From Megalopta genalis (Eukaryota; Arthropoda; Insecta; Hymenoptera; Halictidae): a DNA stretch of 64,000 nucleotides. The DNA lies in the NCBI RefSeq assembly GCF_051020955.1, contig NW_027476669.1, positions 96,579-160,578 on the forward strand, given 5' to 3'. The notes under the pieces are model-generated. The model had not been told where the DNA came from. It saw only the letters and a list, made by a program, of their open reading frames with translations, and ran no database searches. Every line of letters begins with the position of its first letter. Position 1 is the stretch's first letter. The translations under genes and the position numbers were made by a program. Below are positions 1-11,765 of this stretch, piece by piece.

Positions 1-689
1 CATTGATTGGAAGCTAAATCACGTGTTTGCATGGATTTGAAGCTAAGCCTTCTAGATCGCATTGATTTGAATCTAAATCATGTGTTTTGCTTGGATTTGA
101 AGCTAACACGTTTGTTTCACATAGAGTTGAATCGAAATCATGTATATCACAAGTATTTGAATCTAAACCTTTTGATTCGCATGGAATTGAAGGTAAGCAT
201 TCTACTTCGCATTGATTTGAAGCATAATCATGTGTTTCGCATGGATTTTAAGCTGACTCGTTTGTTTCGCATGCAGCTGAAGCTATATCACCTATATCCG
301 AAGTGTTTGAAGTTCAATCGTTTGTTCCGCACGGATTTGAAGCTACTCCTTCTACTTCGCATTGATGTGAAGCTATATCATGTGTATCGCATGGATTTTG
401 AAGCTTTTATTCGTCTGCATTTGAAGCTATACCACTTATATCGCAAGTATCTGAAGCTAAATCATTTGTGTCGCATTGTTTCTTAAGCTAAACCTTCTAC
501 ATATCATTGATTTGAAACTTAATCGTGTGTTTTGCATCAACTTGAAGCTATCTCGTTCGTTCCTCCTGCATTTGAAGCTATATCACTTATATCGCAAGTA
601 TCTGAAGCTAAACCATTTTTTTTGCATTAATTTGAAGCTTAGCCTTCTACTTCGCATTGTTTCGATGCTAAATCACGTGTATCGCATGG

Positions 690-880
690 ATTTCGATGCT
701 AACTCGTTTGATTCGTCTGCATTTGAAGCTATATCACTTAAATCCCAAGTGTTTGAAGCTAAATCATTTGTTTCGCAAGGATTTGATGCTAAACCTTCTA
801 CATCGCATTGGTTTGAAGCTAAATCATGCGCTTCGTTTGGATTTGAAGCTAAACCTTCTACATCGCATTGATTTGAAGCT
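690..880. repeat. Family 1 local duplicate, copy a (of 3,063-3,240)
   Basis: About 190 bases match 3,063-3,240 at an offset of 2,372, including a shared extra base (TTTCGATGC) and the unusual run GCGCTTCGTTTGG. The shared indel shows common descent by duplication, not chance similarity of monomers. Confidence 0.8.
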
Positions 881-1180
881 AAACCTTCTACATTCTATTG
901 ATTTGAAGCTAAACCTTCTACCTCTAATTGATTTGAAGCTAAACATTCTACATCGCATTGATTTGAAGCTAAATCATGTGATTCGCTTGCATTTGAAGCT
1001 AAGCCATCTACAACGCATCGATTTTAAGCTAAATCATTTCTTTCGCTTAGATTTCAAGCTAACTCGTTTGTTTCGTCTGCATTTGAGGCTATATCACTTA
1101 TATCGCAAGTATATGAAGCTAAATCATTTGTATAGCTTGGATTTGAAGCTAAACCTTCTACATAGCATTGATTTGCAGGC
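841..1180. repeat. D-monomer run plus cassette, copy 1
   Basis: Four consecutive D monomers (841-960) break the five-member order. A distinctive stretch follows: GTGATTCGCTTGC, then GCCATCTACAACGC, then ATCGATTTTAAGC, then CATTTCTTTCGCTTAG, then TTTGAGGCTA, ending with the one-base gain GCAGGCTAA at about 1,178. The same ordered variants recur five more times in family 1 sequence. Confidence 0.8.
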
Positions 1181-3062
1181 TAAATCATGTGTTTCGCATG
1201 GATTTGAAGCTAACTCGTTTGTTCCGCCTGCATTTGAAGCTATATTAGTTATATCGCAAGTATTTGAAGCTAAATCATATGTGTCGCATGGATTTGAAGC
1301 TGAACCTACTACATCGCATTGATTTGAAGCTAAATCTTGTGTATGGCATGGATTTGAAGCTAAGCTTTCTACTGCGCATTGATTTGAAACTAAATCATTT
1401 GTTTCGCATAGATTTGGAGCTAACACGTTTGTTTCCCCTGCATTTGAAGCTATATCACTCATGTCGCAAGTTCCTGTGCTAAATCATTTGTTTTGCATGG
1501 ATTTGTAGCTATTTCATTTATATCGCAAGTATTTGATGGTAACTCATTTATTTCGCATGGATTAGATGCTAAGCCTTCATCTTCGCATTGTTTTGAAGCA
1601 CAATCATGTGTTTCGCATGGATTTTAAGCTAACTCGTTTGTTCCGCCTGCATTTGAAGCTATATCACTTATATCGCAAGTATTTGAAGCTAAACCATTTG
1701 TTTCGCATGGATTTGAAGCTAAGCCTTCTACTTTGCATTGATTGGAAACTAAATCACGTGTTTTGCATGGATTTGAAACTGATCCATTTGATTCGCATGG
1801 ATTTGAAGCTAAGTCTTCTACATCGCATTCATTTGAAGCTAAATCATTTGTTTCGCATGGATTTGAATCTAAGCCTTGTCCTTCGAATTGATTTGAAGCT
1901 AAATCATGTGTTTCGAATAGATTTGAAGCTAAACCTTCTACATCGCATTGATTTGAAGCTAAACCTTATATATATTCTACTGATTTGAAGCTAAACCTTC
2001 TACCTCTTATTGATTTGAAGCTAAACCTTCTACATCGCATTGATTTGAAGATAAGTCGTGCCTTTTGCATGGATTTGAAGCTAACTCGTTAGTTTCGCAT
2101 GCAGTTGTAGCTAAATAATGTATATCACAAGTATTTGTAGCTAAACCATTTGTTTCGCACGGATTTGAAGCTACGCCTTCTAATTCGCATTTATTTGAAG
2201 CTAAATCATTTGTTTCACATGGAATTGAAGCTACCTCGTTTGTTCCTCCTGCTTTTGAAGCTATATCACTTATATCGCATGGATTGGAAGCTGAACCTAC
2301 TACATCGCATTGATTTGAAGCTAAATCTTGTGTATCGCATGGATTTGAAGCAAACCATCTACATCGCATTGATTTGAAGCTTAATCATGTGTTTCGCATG
2401 GATTTGAAGCTAACTCGTTTGTTTCGCCTGCATTTGAAGCTATATCATTTATATCGCAAGTATTTGATGCTCAATCAGTTGTGTCGCATGGATTTGAAGC
2501 GAAGCCTTCTACTTCGCATTGATATGAAGCTAAATCATGTGTTTCGCATGGATTTGAAGCTAACTCATTTGTGTCGCCTGCATTTGAAGCTATATCATTT
2601 ATATCGCAAGTATTTGAAGCTAAATCATTCGTTTCGCATGGACTTAAAGCAAAGCCTTCTACGTCGCAGTGAGTTGCATCTAAATCACGTGTTTCGCATG
2701 GATTTGAAGCTAACTCGTTTGTTTCGCCTGCATTTGAAGCTATATCATTTATATCGCTAGTATTTGATGCTCAATCAGTTGTGTGGCATGGATTTGAAGC
2801 GAAGCCTTCTACTTCGCATTGATATGAAGCTAAATCATTTGTTTCGCATGGATTTGAATCTAAGCCTTGTCCTTCGAATTGATTTGAACCTAATTCATGT
2901 GTTTCGCATAGATTTGAAGCTAACTCATTTGCCTCTCCTGCATTTGAAGCTATATCACATATATCGCAAGTATTTGAAGCTAAATCATTTGTTTCGGGCG
3001 GATTTGAAGCTAAACCTTCTTCATCGCATTGATTTGAAGCTAAATCATGTGTTTCGCATAGA

Positions 3063-3240
3063 TTTCGATGCTAACTCGTTTGATTCGTCTGCATTTGAAG
3101 CTATATCACTTATATCCCAAGTGTTTGAAGCTAAATCATTTGTTTCGCAAGGATTTGATGCTAAACCTTCTACATCGCATTGGTTTGAAGCTAAATCATG
3201 CGCTTCGTTTGGATTTGAAGCTAAACATTCTACATCTTAT
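3063..3240. repeat. Family 1 local duplicate, copy b (of 690-880)
   Basis: This shares the one-base gain TTTCGATGC and the GCGCTTCGTTTGG variant with 690-880. The copies differ at a few positions, for example AAATCCCAAG against TATATCCCAAG. Confidence 0.8.
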
Positions 3241-5399
3241 TGATTTGTAGGTAAATCATGTGTTTCGCATGGAGTTGAAGCTAACCCGTTTGTTTCGTCA
3301 GCATTTGAAGCTATACCACTTATATCCCAAGTGTTTGAAGCCATGTCATTTGTTTCGCATGGATTCGAAGCTAAACCTTCTACATCGCATTGATTTGCAG
3401 CTATATCATGTGTTTCGCGTGGATTTGATGCTAACTCGTTTGTTTCGTCTGCATTTGAAGCTATATCGCTCATATCGCAAGTATCTGAAGCTAAATCATT
3501 TGTGTCGCATTGTTTTTTAAGCTGAACCGTCTACATATCATTGATCTGAAACTTAATCGTGTGTTTTGCATGAATTTGAAGCTAACTCGTTTGCTTCCTC
3601 TGCATTTGATGCTATATCACTTATATCGCAAGTATCTGACGCTAAATCATTTGTGTCGCATGAATGTGAAGTTAAACCGTATACATCGCATTGATTTCAA
3701 GCTAAACCTGCTACATCTTTTTGATTTGAAGCTATATCATATGTTTCGCATGGAGTTGAAGCTAACCCGTTTGTTTCGTCAGCATTTGAAGCTATATCAC
3801 TTATATCGCAAGCATCTGAAGCTAAATCATTTGTTTCCCATGGATTTGAAGCTAAACCTTCTACATCCCTTTGATTTGAAGCTAAATCATGTGTTTCGCT
3901 TGGATTTGAAGCAAACTCGTTTATTACGACTGCAGTTCAAGCCAAATTATGTATATCACAAGTATTTGAAGCTAAACATTTTGATTGGGATGGAATTGAA
4001 GGTAAGCATTCTACTTCGCATTGATTTGAAGCATAATCATGTGTTTCGCATGTATTTGAAGCTAACTCTTTTGTTCCGCCTGCATTTAAAGCTATATCAT
4101 GTATATCACAAGTATTTGAAGCTAAGCAATTTGTTTCGGATTGATTTGAAGCCAAGCCTTCTACTTCGCATTGATTTGAAGCTATATCATGTGTTTCGCT
4201 TGGATTGGAAGCTAAGCCTTCTACTTCGCATTAATTTGATCATAAATCATGTGTCTCGCTTGGATTTGAAGCTACATCGTTTGTTTCGCATACAGTTGAA
4301 GCTAAATCATGTGTATCACAAATATTTGATGCTAAACCAATTGTTTCTCGAGAAGCATAATCATGTGTTTTGCATGGATTTGGTGCTAACTCGTTTGTTT
4401 CCTCTGCATTTGAAGCTATATCACTTATATCGCAACTATCTGAAGCTAAATCAATTATGTCTCATGTATTTGAAGCTATGCCTTCTACTTCTCATTGATT
4501 TGAATCTAAATCATGTGTTTCGCATGGATTTGAAGCTATCTCGTTCGTTCCTCCTGCATTTGAAGCTATATCACTTATATCGCAAGTATCTGAAGCTAAA
4601 TCATTTGTTTCGCATGGATTTGAAGCTAAACCTTCTACATCGCATTGACTTGAAGCTAGATCATGTGTTTCGCATGGATTTGAAGCTAACTCGTTCGTTG
4701 CGCATGCATTTATATCTAAATAACGTATATCACAAGTATTTGTATCTAAACCATTTGTTTCGAATTGATTTGAACCTTAGCCTTGTACTTCGAGTTGATT
4801 TGAAGCTAACTCATGTGTTTCGCATGGAATTTGAAGCTAAATCTTCTACATCGCATTGATTTGAAGCTAAATCATGTGTTTCGCACGGATGTGAAGCTAA
4901 CTCGTTTGTTTTGTCTGCATTTGAAGCTGTTTCATTCATATCGCAAGTATTTGAAGCTAAATCATTCGTTTCGCATGGATTTGATGCTAAGCCCTCTACT
5001 TCGCATTAATTTGAAGCAAAATCATGTGTTCCGCTTGAATATGAAGCTAACTCGTTTTTTTCGTCTGCATTTGAAGCTATATCACTCATATCGCAAATAT
5101 CTGCCGCATTGTGTCGCATTGTTTTTTAAGCTAAACCTTCTACATATCATTGACTTGAAGCTTAATCGTGTGTTTTGCATGGATTTGAAGCTAACTCGTT
5201 CGTTGCGCATGCAGTTATATCTAAATAACGTATATCACAAGTATTTGTATCTAAACCATTTGTTTCGAATTGATTTGAACCTTAGCCTTGTACTTCGAGT
5301 TGATTTGAAGCTAAATCATGTGTTTCGCTTGGATTTGAAGCTAAACCTTCTACATCGCATTGATTTGAAGCTAAATCGTGTGTTTCGCACGGATTTCAA

Positions 5400-5740
5400 G
5401 CTGACTCGTTCGTTTCGCATGCAGTTGTAGCTAAATAATGTATATCACAAGCATTTGTAGCTAAACCATTTGTTTTGCATGGACTTGAAGCTAAGCCTCC
5501 TACTTCGCATTCATTTGAAGCTAAACCATTTGTTTCGCATGGATTTGAAGCTAAACCTTCTACATCGCATTGATTTGCAGCTAAATCATGTGTTTCGCAT
5601 GGATTTGAAGCTGACTCGATCGTTTCGTCACCATTTGAAACTATATCACTTATATCGCAAGTATTTGAAGCTAAATCATATGTGGCGCATGGATTTGAAG
5701 CTGAACCTACTCCATCGCACTGATTTGCAGCTAAATAATG
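5400..5740. repeat. Family 1 duplicate, copy a (of 9,660-10,000)
   Basis: Matches 9,660-10,000 at an offset of 4,260 (142 monomers exactly). The copies share the run of variants around GTCACCATTTGAAAC/GCCACCATTTGAAAC and the CACTGATTTGCAGC monomer at the right end. They differ at scattered single bases. Confidence 0.75.
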
Positions 5741-6060
5741 TGTTTCGCATGGATTTGAAACTAAACTTTCTACATCCCATGGATTTGAATCTAAATCATG
5801 TGTTTGGCATGGATTTGAAGCTAAACCTTCTACATCGCATTGATTTGCAGCTGAATCATGTGTATCGCATAGATTCGAAGCTAACTCGTTCGTTTCGCCT
5901 GTATTTGAAGCTAGATCACTTATATCGCAAGTATTTGAAGCTAAATCATGTGTTTCGCTTGGATTTGAAGCTAAACCTACTACATCGCGTTGATTTGAAG
6001 CTATATCGTGTGTTTCGCATGGATTTGAAGCTAACTCGTTCATTTCGCATGCAGTTGTAG
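5731..6060. repeat. Family 1 tandem duplicate, copy a (of 6,450-6,780)
   Basis: Starts at CTAAATAATG and matches 6,450-6,780 at an offset of 719 (24 monomers minus one base). Shared rare variants include CATCCCATGG and GTGTTTGGCATGG. Confidence 0.75.
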
Positions 6061-6140
6061 CTAAATAATGTATATCACAAGCATTTTAGCTAAACCATTT
6101 GTTTCGCATGGATTTGAAGCTATGCCATCTACTTCGCATT

Positions 6141-6440
6141 GATTTGAAGCTAAACCTTCTACATACTATTGATTTGAAGCGAAACATTCTACCTCTTATT
6201 GATTTGAAGCTAAACCTTCTACATCGCATTGATTTGAAGCTAAATCATGTGATTCGATTGCATTTGAAGCTAAGCCATCTACATCGCATCGATTTTAAGC
6301 TAAATCATTTCTTTCGCTTAGATTTCAAGCTAACTCGTTTGTTTCGTCTGCATTTGAGGCTATATCACTTATATCGCAAGTATGTGAAGCTAAATCATTC
6401 GTTTCGCATGGATTTGTAGCTAAACCTTCTACATCGCACT
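6141..6440. repeat. D-monomer run plus cassette, copy 2
   Basis: Three D-type monomers (tails ending CATACTATTG, CCTCTTATTG, CATCGCATTG) are followed by the cassette variants GATTCGATTGC, CATCGATTTTAAGC and TTTGAGGCTA. The one-base gain at the right end is absent: the sequence reads GCAGCTAAATAATG. Confidence 0.8.
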
Positions 6441-6449
6441 GATTTGCAG

Positions 6450-6780
6450 CTAAATAATGTGTTTCGCATGGATTTGAAACTAAACTTTCTACATCCCATG
6501 GATTTGAATCTAAATCATGTGTTTGGCATGGATTTGAAGCTAAACCTTCTACATCGCATTGATTTGCAGCTGAATCATGTGTATCACATGGATTCGAAGC
6601 TAACTCGTTCGTTTCGCCTGTATTTGAAGCTAGTTCACTTATATCGCAAGTATTTGAAGCTAAATCATGTGTTTCTCTTGGATTTGAAGCTAAACCTTCT
6701 ACATCGCGTTGACTTGAAGATAAATCGTGCGTTTCGCATGGATTTGAAGCTAACTCGTTCATTTCGCATGTAGTTGTAGC
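6450..6780. repeat. Family 1 tandem duplicate, copy b (of 5,731-6,060)
   Basis: Partner of the block 719 bases upstream. The offset is one base short of a monomer multiple, reflecting a one-base loss at about 6,085 (GCATTTTAGC for GCATTTGTAGC) between the copies. Confidence 0.75.
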
Positions 6781-6960
6781 TAAATAATGTATATCACAAG
6801 CATTTGTAGCTAAACCATTTGTTTCGCATGGATTTGAAGCTATGCCTTCCACTTCGCATTGATTTGAAGCTAAATCATTTGTTTCGCATGGATTTGAATC
6901 TAAGCCTTGTCCTTCGAATTGATTTGAAGATAAATCATGTGTTTTGTATGGATTTGAAGC

Positions 6961-7290
6961 TAAACCATCTACATCGCATTGATTTGAAGCTTAACCTTCT
7001 ACATACTATTGATTTGAAGCGAAACCCTCAACCTCTTATTGATTTGAAGCTAAACCTTCTACATAGCATTGAGTTGAAGCTAAATCATGTGATTCGATTG
7101 CATTTGAAGCTAAGCCATCTACATCGCATCGATTTTAAGCTAAATCATTTCTTTCGCTTAGATTTCAAGCTAACTCGTTTGTTTCGTCTGCATTTGAGGC
7201 TATATCACTTATATCGCAAGTATGTGAAGCTAAATCATTCGTTTCGCATGGATTTGTAGCTAAACCTTCTACATCGCATTGATTTGCAGG
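6961..7290. repeat. D-monomer run plus cassette, copy 3
   Basis: Four D-type monomers (including AACCCTCAACCTC) are followed by the cassette, with the GCAGGCTAA gain at about 7,288. This is the copy reproduced in the island at about 34,975-35,305. Confidence 0.8.
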
Positions 7291-7530
7291 CTAAATAATG
7301 TGTTTCGCATGGATTTGAAGCTAAGCTTTCTACTGCGCATTAATTGGGCGTTAAATCACGTGTTTTGCATGGATTTGAAACTGATCCATTTGATTCGCAT
7401 GGATTTGAAGCTAAGCCTTCTACTTCGCGCTGATTTGAAGCTAAATCATGTGTTTCGCATGGATTTGAAGCTAAGCCTTCTACTTCGCATTGATTAGATG
7501 CTATATCATGTGTTTCGCATGGATTTGAAG

Positions 7531-7865
7531 CTAAACCTACTACATCGCATTGATTTGAATCTAAACCTTCTACATCGCATTGATTTGAAGCTAAACCTCC
7601 TACATCGCATTGATTTGAAGCTAAACCTTCTACATCGCATTGATTTGAAGCTAAATCATGTGATTCGATTGCATTTGAAGCTAAGCCATCTACATCGCAT
7701 CGATTTTAAGCTAAATCATTTCTTTCGCTTAGATTTCAAGCTAACTCGTTTGTTTCGTCTGCATTTGAGGCTATATCACTTATATCGCAAGTATGTGAAG
7801 CTAAATCATTCGTTTCGCATGGATTTGTTGCTAAACCTTCTACATCGCATTGATTTGCAGGCTAA
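7531..7865. repeat. D-monomer run plus cassette, copy 4
   Basis: Four D monomers ending ACATCGCATTG (tails AACCTACT-, AACCTTCT-, AACCTCCT-, AACCTTCT-) precede the cassette, which ends with GCAGGCTAA at about 7,858. The D run also occurs in the island at about 35,690-35,810, there without the rest of the cassette. Confidence 0.8.
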
Positions 7866-8280
7866 ATCATGTGTTCCGCATGGATTTGAAGCTAACTCGT
7901 TTGTTTCGCATGCATTTGATGTTGTATCACTTTTAGCGCCAGTATCTGAAGCTAAATCATTCGTTTCGCATGGATTTGTAGCTAAACCTTCTACATCGCA
8001 TTGATTTGAAGCTACATCATGTGTTTCGCATGGATTTTAAGCTAACTCGATTGTTCCGCCTGCATTTGAAGCTATATCACTTATATCGCAAGTATTTGAA
8101 GCTAAGCCTTCTACTTTGCATTGATTGGAAACTAAATCACGTGTTTTGCATGGATTTGAAACTGATCCATTTGATTCGCATGGATTTGAAGCTAAGCCTT
8201 CTACTTCGCGCTGATTTGAAGCTAAATCATGTGTTTCGCATGGATTTGAAGCTAAGCCTTCTACTTCGCATTGATTAGAT

Positions 8281-8495
8281 GCTAAATCATGTGTTTCGCA
8301 TGGATTTGATGCTAAGCCTTCTACTTCGCATTAATTGGACGTTAAATCACGTGTTTTGCATGGATTTGAAGCTAAGCCTTCTACTTCGCATTGATTAGAT
8401 GCTAAATCATGTGTTTCGCATGGATTTGATGCTAAGCCTTCTACTTCGCATTAATTGGACGTTAAATCACGTGTTTTGCATGGATTTGAAGCTAA
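8281..8495. repeat. 120-bp perfect tandem duplication
   Basis: Bases 8,281-8,376 are repeated exactly at 8,401-8,496 (four-monomer period), including the rare TTAATTGGACGTTAAATC variant. The copies first differ where GCTAAGCC becomes GCTAAACC at about 8,496. It is absent from the related block at about 10.1-10.3 kb, which has one copy. Confidence 0.85.
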
Positions 8496-9240
8496 ACCTT
8501 CTACATCGTATTGATTTGAAGCTAAATCATGTGTTTCGCATGAAGTTGAAGCTAACCCATGTCTTTCACAAGTATTTGAAGATGAACCATTTGAACGCAT
8601 TGATTTGAACCCGAGCCTTCTACTTCGCACTGATTTGCAGATAAATAATGCGTTTCGCATGGATTTGAAGCTAAACCTTCTACATCCCATGGATTTGAAT
8701 CTAAATCATGTGTTTGGCATGGATTTGAAGCTAACTCGTCCGTTGCGCATGCAGTTAAATCTAAACAACGTATATCACAAGTATTTGAAGCTAAACCATT
8801 TGATTCGCATGGATTTGCAGCTAAGCCTTCTACTTTGCATTAATTGGACGCTAAATCACGTGTTTTGCATGGATTTGAAGCTAAACCTTCTACATCGCAT
8901 TAATTTGAAGATAAATCGTGTGTTTCGCATGGATTTGAAGCTAACTCGTTCGTTTCGCATGCAGTTGTAGCTAAATAATGTATATCACAAGTATTTGTAG
9001 CTAAACCATTTGTTTTGCATGAATTTGAAGCTAAGCCTTCTACTTCGCATTCATTTGAAGCTAAATCATTCGTTTCGCATGGATTTGAATCTAAGCCTTG
9101 TCCTTCGAATTGATTTGAAGCTAAATCATGTTTTTCGTATGGATTTGAAGCTAAACCTTCTACATCGCATTGATTTGAAGCTAAACCTTCTAAATTCTAT
9201 TGGTTTGAAGCTAAACCTTCTACCTCTTATTGATTTGAAG
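8399..9240. repeat. 0.84-kb family 1 duplicate, copy a (of 10,198-11,040)
   Basis: Matches 10,198-11,040 at an offset of 1,799. Shared rare features include the one-base-short monomer CATTTGAACGCATTG, GAACCCGAGCC and AACAACGTATATC. One-base differences are frequent enough to show it is older than the family 2 duplications. Confidence 0.85.
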
Positions 9241-9659
9241 CTAAGCCTTCTACTTCGCATTGATTTGAAGCTAAATCATTTGTTTCGCATGCAATTGAAG
9301 ATACCTCGTTTGTTCCTCCAGCTCTAGAAGCTATATCACTTATATCGCAAGAATTTGAAGCTAAATCACATGTGTCGCATGGATTTGAAGCTGAACCTTC
9401 TACATGGCATTGATTTGAAGCTAAATCTTGTGTAACGCATGGATTTGAAGCTAAACCTTCTACATCGCATTGATTTGCAGCTGAATCATGTGTTTCGCAT
9501 GGAGTTGAAGCTAACTCGTGGGTTTCGCCTGTACTTGAAGCTAGATCACTTATACCGCAATTATTTGAAGCTAAATCATGTGTTTCGCTTGGATTTGAAG
9601 CTAAACCTTCTACATCGCATTGATTTGAAGCTAAGTCGTGTGTTTCGCATGGATTTGAA

Positions 9660-10000
9660 GCTGACTCGTTCGTTTCGCATGCAGTTGTAGCTAAATAATG
9701 TATATCACAAGTGTTTGTAGCTAAACCATTTGTTTTGCATGGAATTTAAGCTAAGCCTCCTACTTAGCATTCATTTGAAGCTAAACCATTTGTTTCGCAT
9801 GGATTTGAAGATAAACCTTCTACATCGCATTGATTTGCAGCTAAATCATGTGTTTCGCATGGATTTGAAGCTAACTCGATCGTTTCGCCACCATTTGAAA
9901 CTATATCACTTATATCGCAAGTATTTGAAGCTAAATCATATGTGCCGCATGGATTTGAAGCTGAACCTACTACATCGCACTGATTTGCAGCTACATCATG
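9660..10000. repeat. Family 1 duplicate, copy b (of 5,400-5,740)
   Basis: Partner of 5,400-5,740 at an exact multiple of 30. It carries its own changes, for example GGAATTTAAGC for GGACTTGAAGC near 9,743. Confidence 0.75.
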
Positions 10001-10197
10001 TGTTTCGCATGGATTTGAAGCTAAGCCTTCTACTTTGCATTGATTGGAAACTAAATCACGTGTTTTGCATGGATTTGAAACTGATCCATTTGATTCGCAT
10101 GGATTTGAAGCTAAGCCTTCTACTTCGCGCAGATTTGAAGCTAGATCATGTGTTTCGCATGGATTTGAAGCTAAGCCTTCTACTTCGCATTGATTAG

Positions 10198-11040
10198 ATG
10201 CTAAATCGTGTGTTTCGCATGGATTTGAAGCTAAGCCTTCTACTTCGAATTAATTGGACGTTAAATCACGTGTTTTGCATGGATTTGAAGCTAAACCTTC
10301 TACATCGCATTGATTTGAAGCTAAATCATGTGTTTCGCATGAAGTTGAAGCTACCTCATGTCTTTCACAAGTATTTGAAGATGAACCATTTGAACGCATT
10401 GATTTGAACCCGAGCCTTCTACTTCGCACTGATTTGCAGATAAATAATGTGTTTCGCATGGATTTGAAGCTAAACCTTCTACATCCCATGGATTTGAATG
10501 TAAATCATGTGTTTGGCATGGATTTGAAGCTAACTCGTCCGTTGCGCATGCAGTTAAATCTAAACAACGTATATCACAAGTATTTGAAGCTAAACCATTT
10601 GATTCGCATGGATTTGCAGCTAAGCCTTCTACTTCGTATTAATTGGACGCCAAATCACGTGTTTTGCATGGATTTGAAGCTAAACCTTCTACATCGCATT
10701 GATTTGAAGATAAATCGTGTGTTTCGCATGGATTTGAAGCTAACTCGTTCGTTTCGCATGCAGTTGTAGCTAAATAATGTATATCACAAGTATTTGTAGC
10801 TAAACCATTTGTTTTGCATGGATTTGAAGCTAAGCCTTCTACTTCGCATTCATTTGAAGCTAAATTATTTGTTTCGCATGGATTTGAATCTAAGCCTTGT
10901 CCTTCGAATTGATTTGAAGCTAACTCATGTTTTTCGTATGGATTTGAAGCTAAACCTTCTCTACATCGCATTGATTTGAAGCTAAACCTTCTAAATTCTA
11001 TTGGTTTGAAGCTAAACCTTGTACCTCTTATTGATTTGAA
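10198..11040. repeat. 0.84-kb family 1 duplicate, copy b (of 8,399-9,240)
   Basis: Partner of 8,399-9,240. It has a private two-base gain near 10,960 (CTTCTCTACATC against CTTCTACATC), which shifts the 30-bp phase downstream. Confidence 0.85.
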
Positions 11041-11220
11041 GCTAAACCTTCTACATCGCATTGATTTGAAGCTAAATCATGTGTTTCGCTTGCATTTGAA
11101 GCTAAGCCATCTACATCGCATCGATTTTAAGCAAAATCATTTCTCTCGCTTAGATTTCAAGCTAACTCGTTTGTTTTGTCTGCATTTGAGGCTATATCAC
11201 TTATATAGCAAGTATTTGAA
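10950..11220. repeat. D-monomer run plus partial cassette, copy 5
   Basis: Four D-type monomers, the first with a two-base gain (CTTCTCTACATC near 10,960), lead into GTGTTTCGCTTGC, GCCATCTACATCGC, ATCGATTTTAAGC and TTTGAGGCTA. The sequence then departs from the cassette at about 11,220 and has no GCAGGCTAA end. Confidence 0.75.
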
Positions 11221-11765
11221 GCTAAATCATATGTGCCGCATGGATTTGAAGCTGAACCTACTACATCGCATTGATTTGAAGCTAAATCTTGTGTATCGCT
11301 TGGATTTGAAGCTAAACCTTCTACATAGCATTGATTTGAAGCTTAATCATGGGTTTTGCGTAGATTTGAAGCTAACTCGTTTGTTTCTCCTGCATTTGAA
11401 GCTGTATCACTTATATCGCAAGTACCTGATGCTAAATTGTTTCTTTCGCTTGGATTTGAAGCTAAGCCTTCTACATCGCATTGATTTGAAGCTACTTAAT
11501 TTGTTTCGCATGGTATTGAAGACACCTCGTTTGTTCCTCCAGCTTTAGGAGCTATATCACTTATATCGCAAGTATTTGAAGCTAAATCATATGTGTCGCA
11601 TGGATTTGAAGCTGAACCTTCTACATCGCATTGATTTGAAGCTAAATCTTGTTTATCGCTTGGATTTGAAGCTAACTCGTTCGTTGCGCATGCAGTTAAA
11701 TCTAAATAATGTACATCACAAGTATTTGAAGCTAAACCATTTGTTTCGCTTGGATTTGAAACAAA

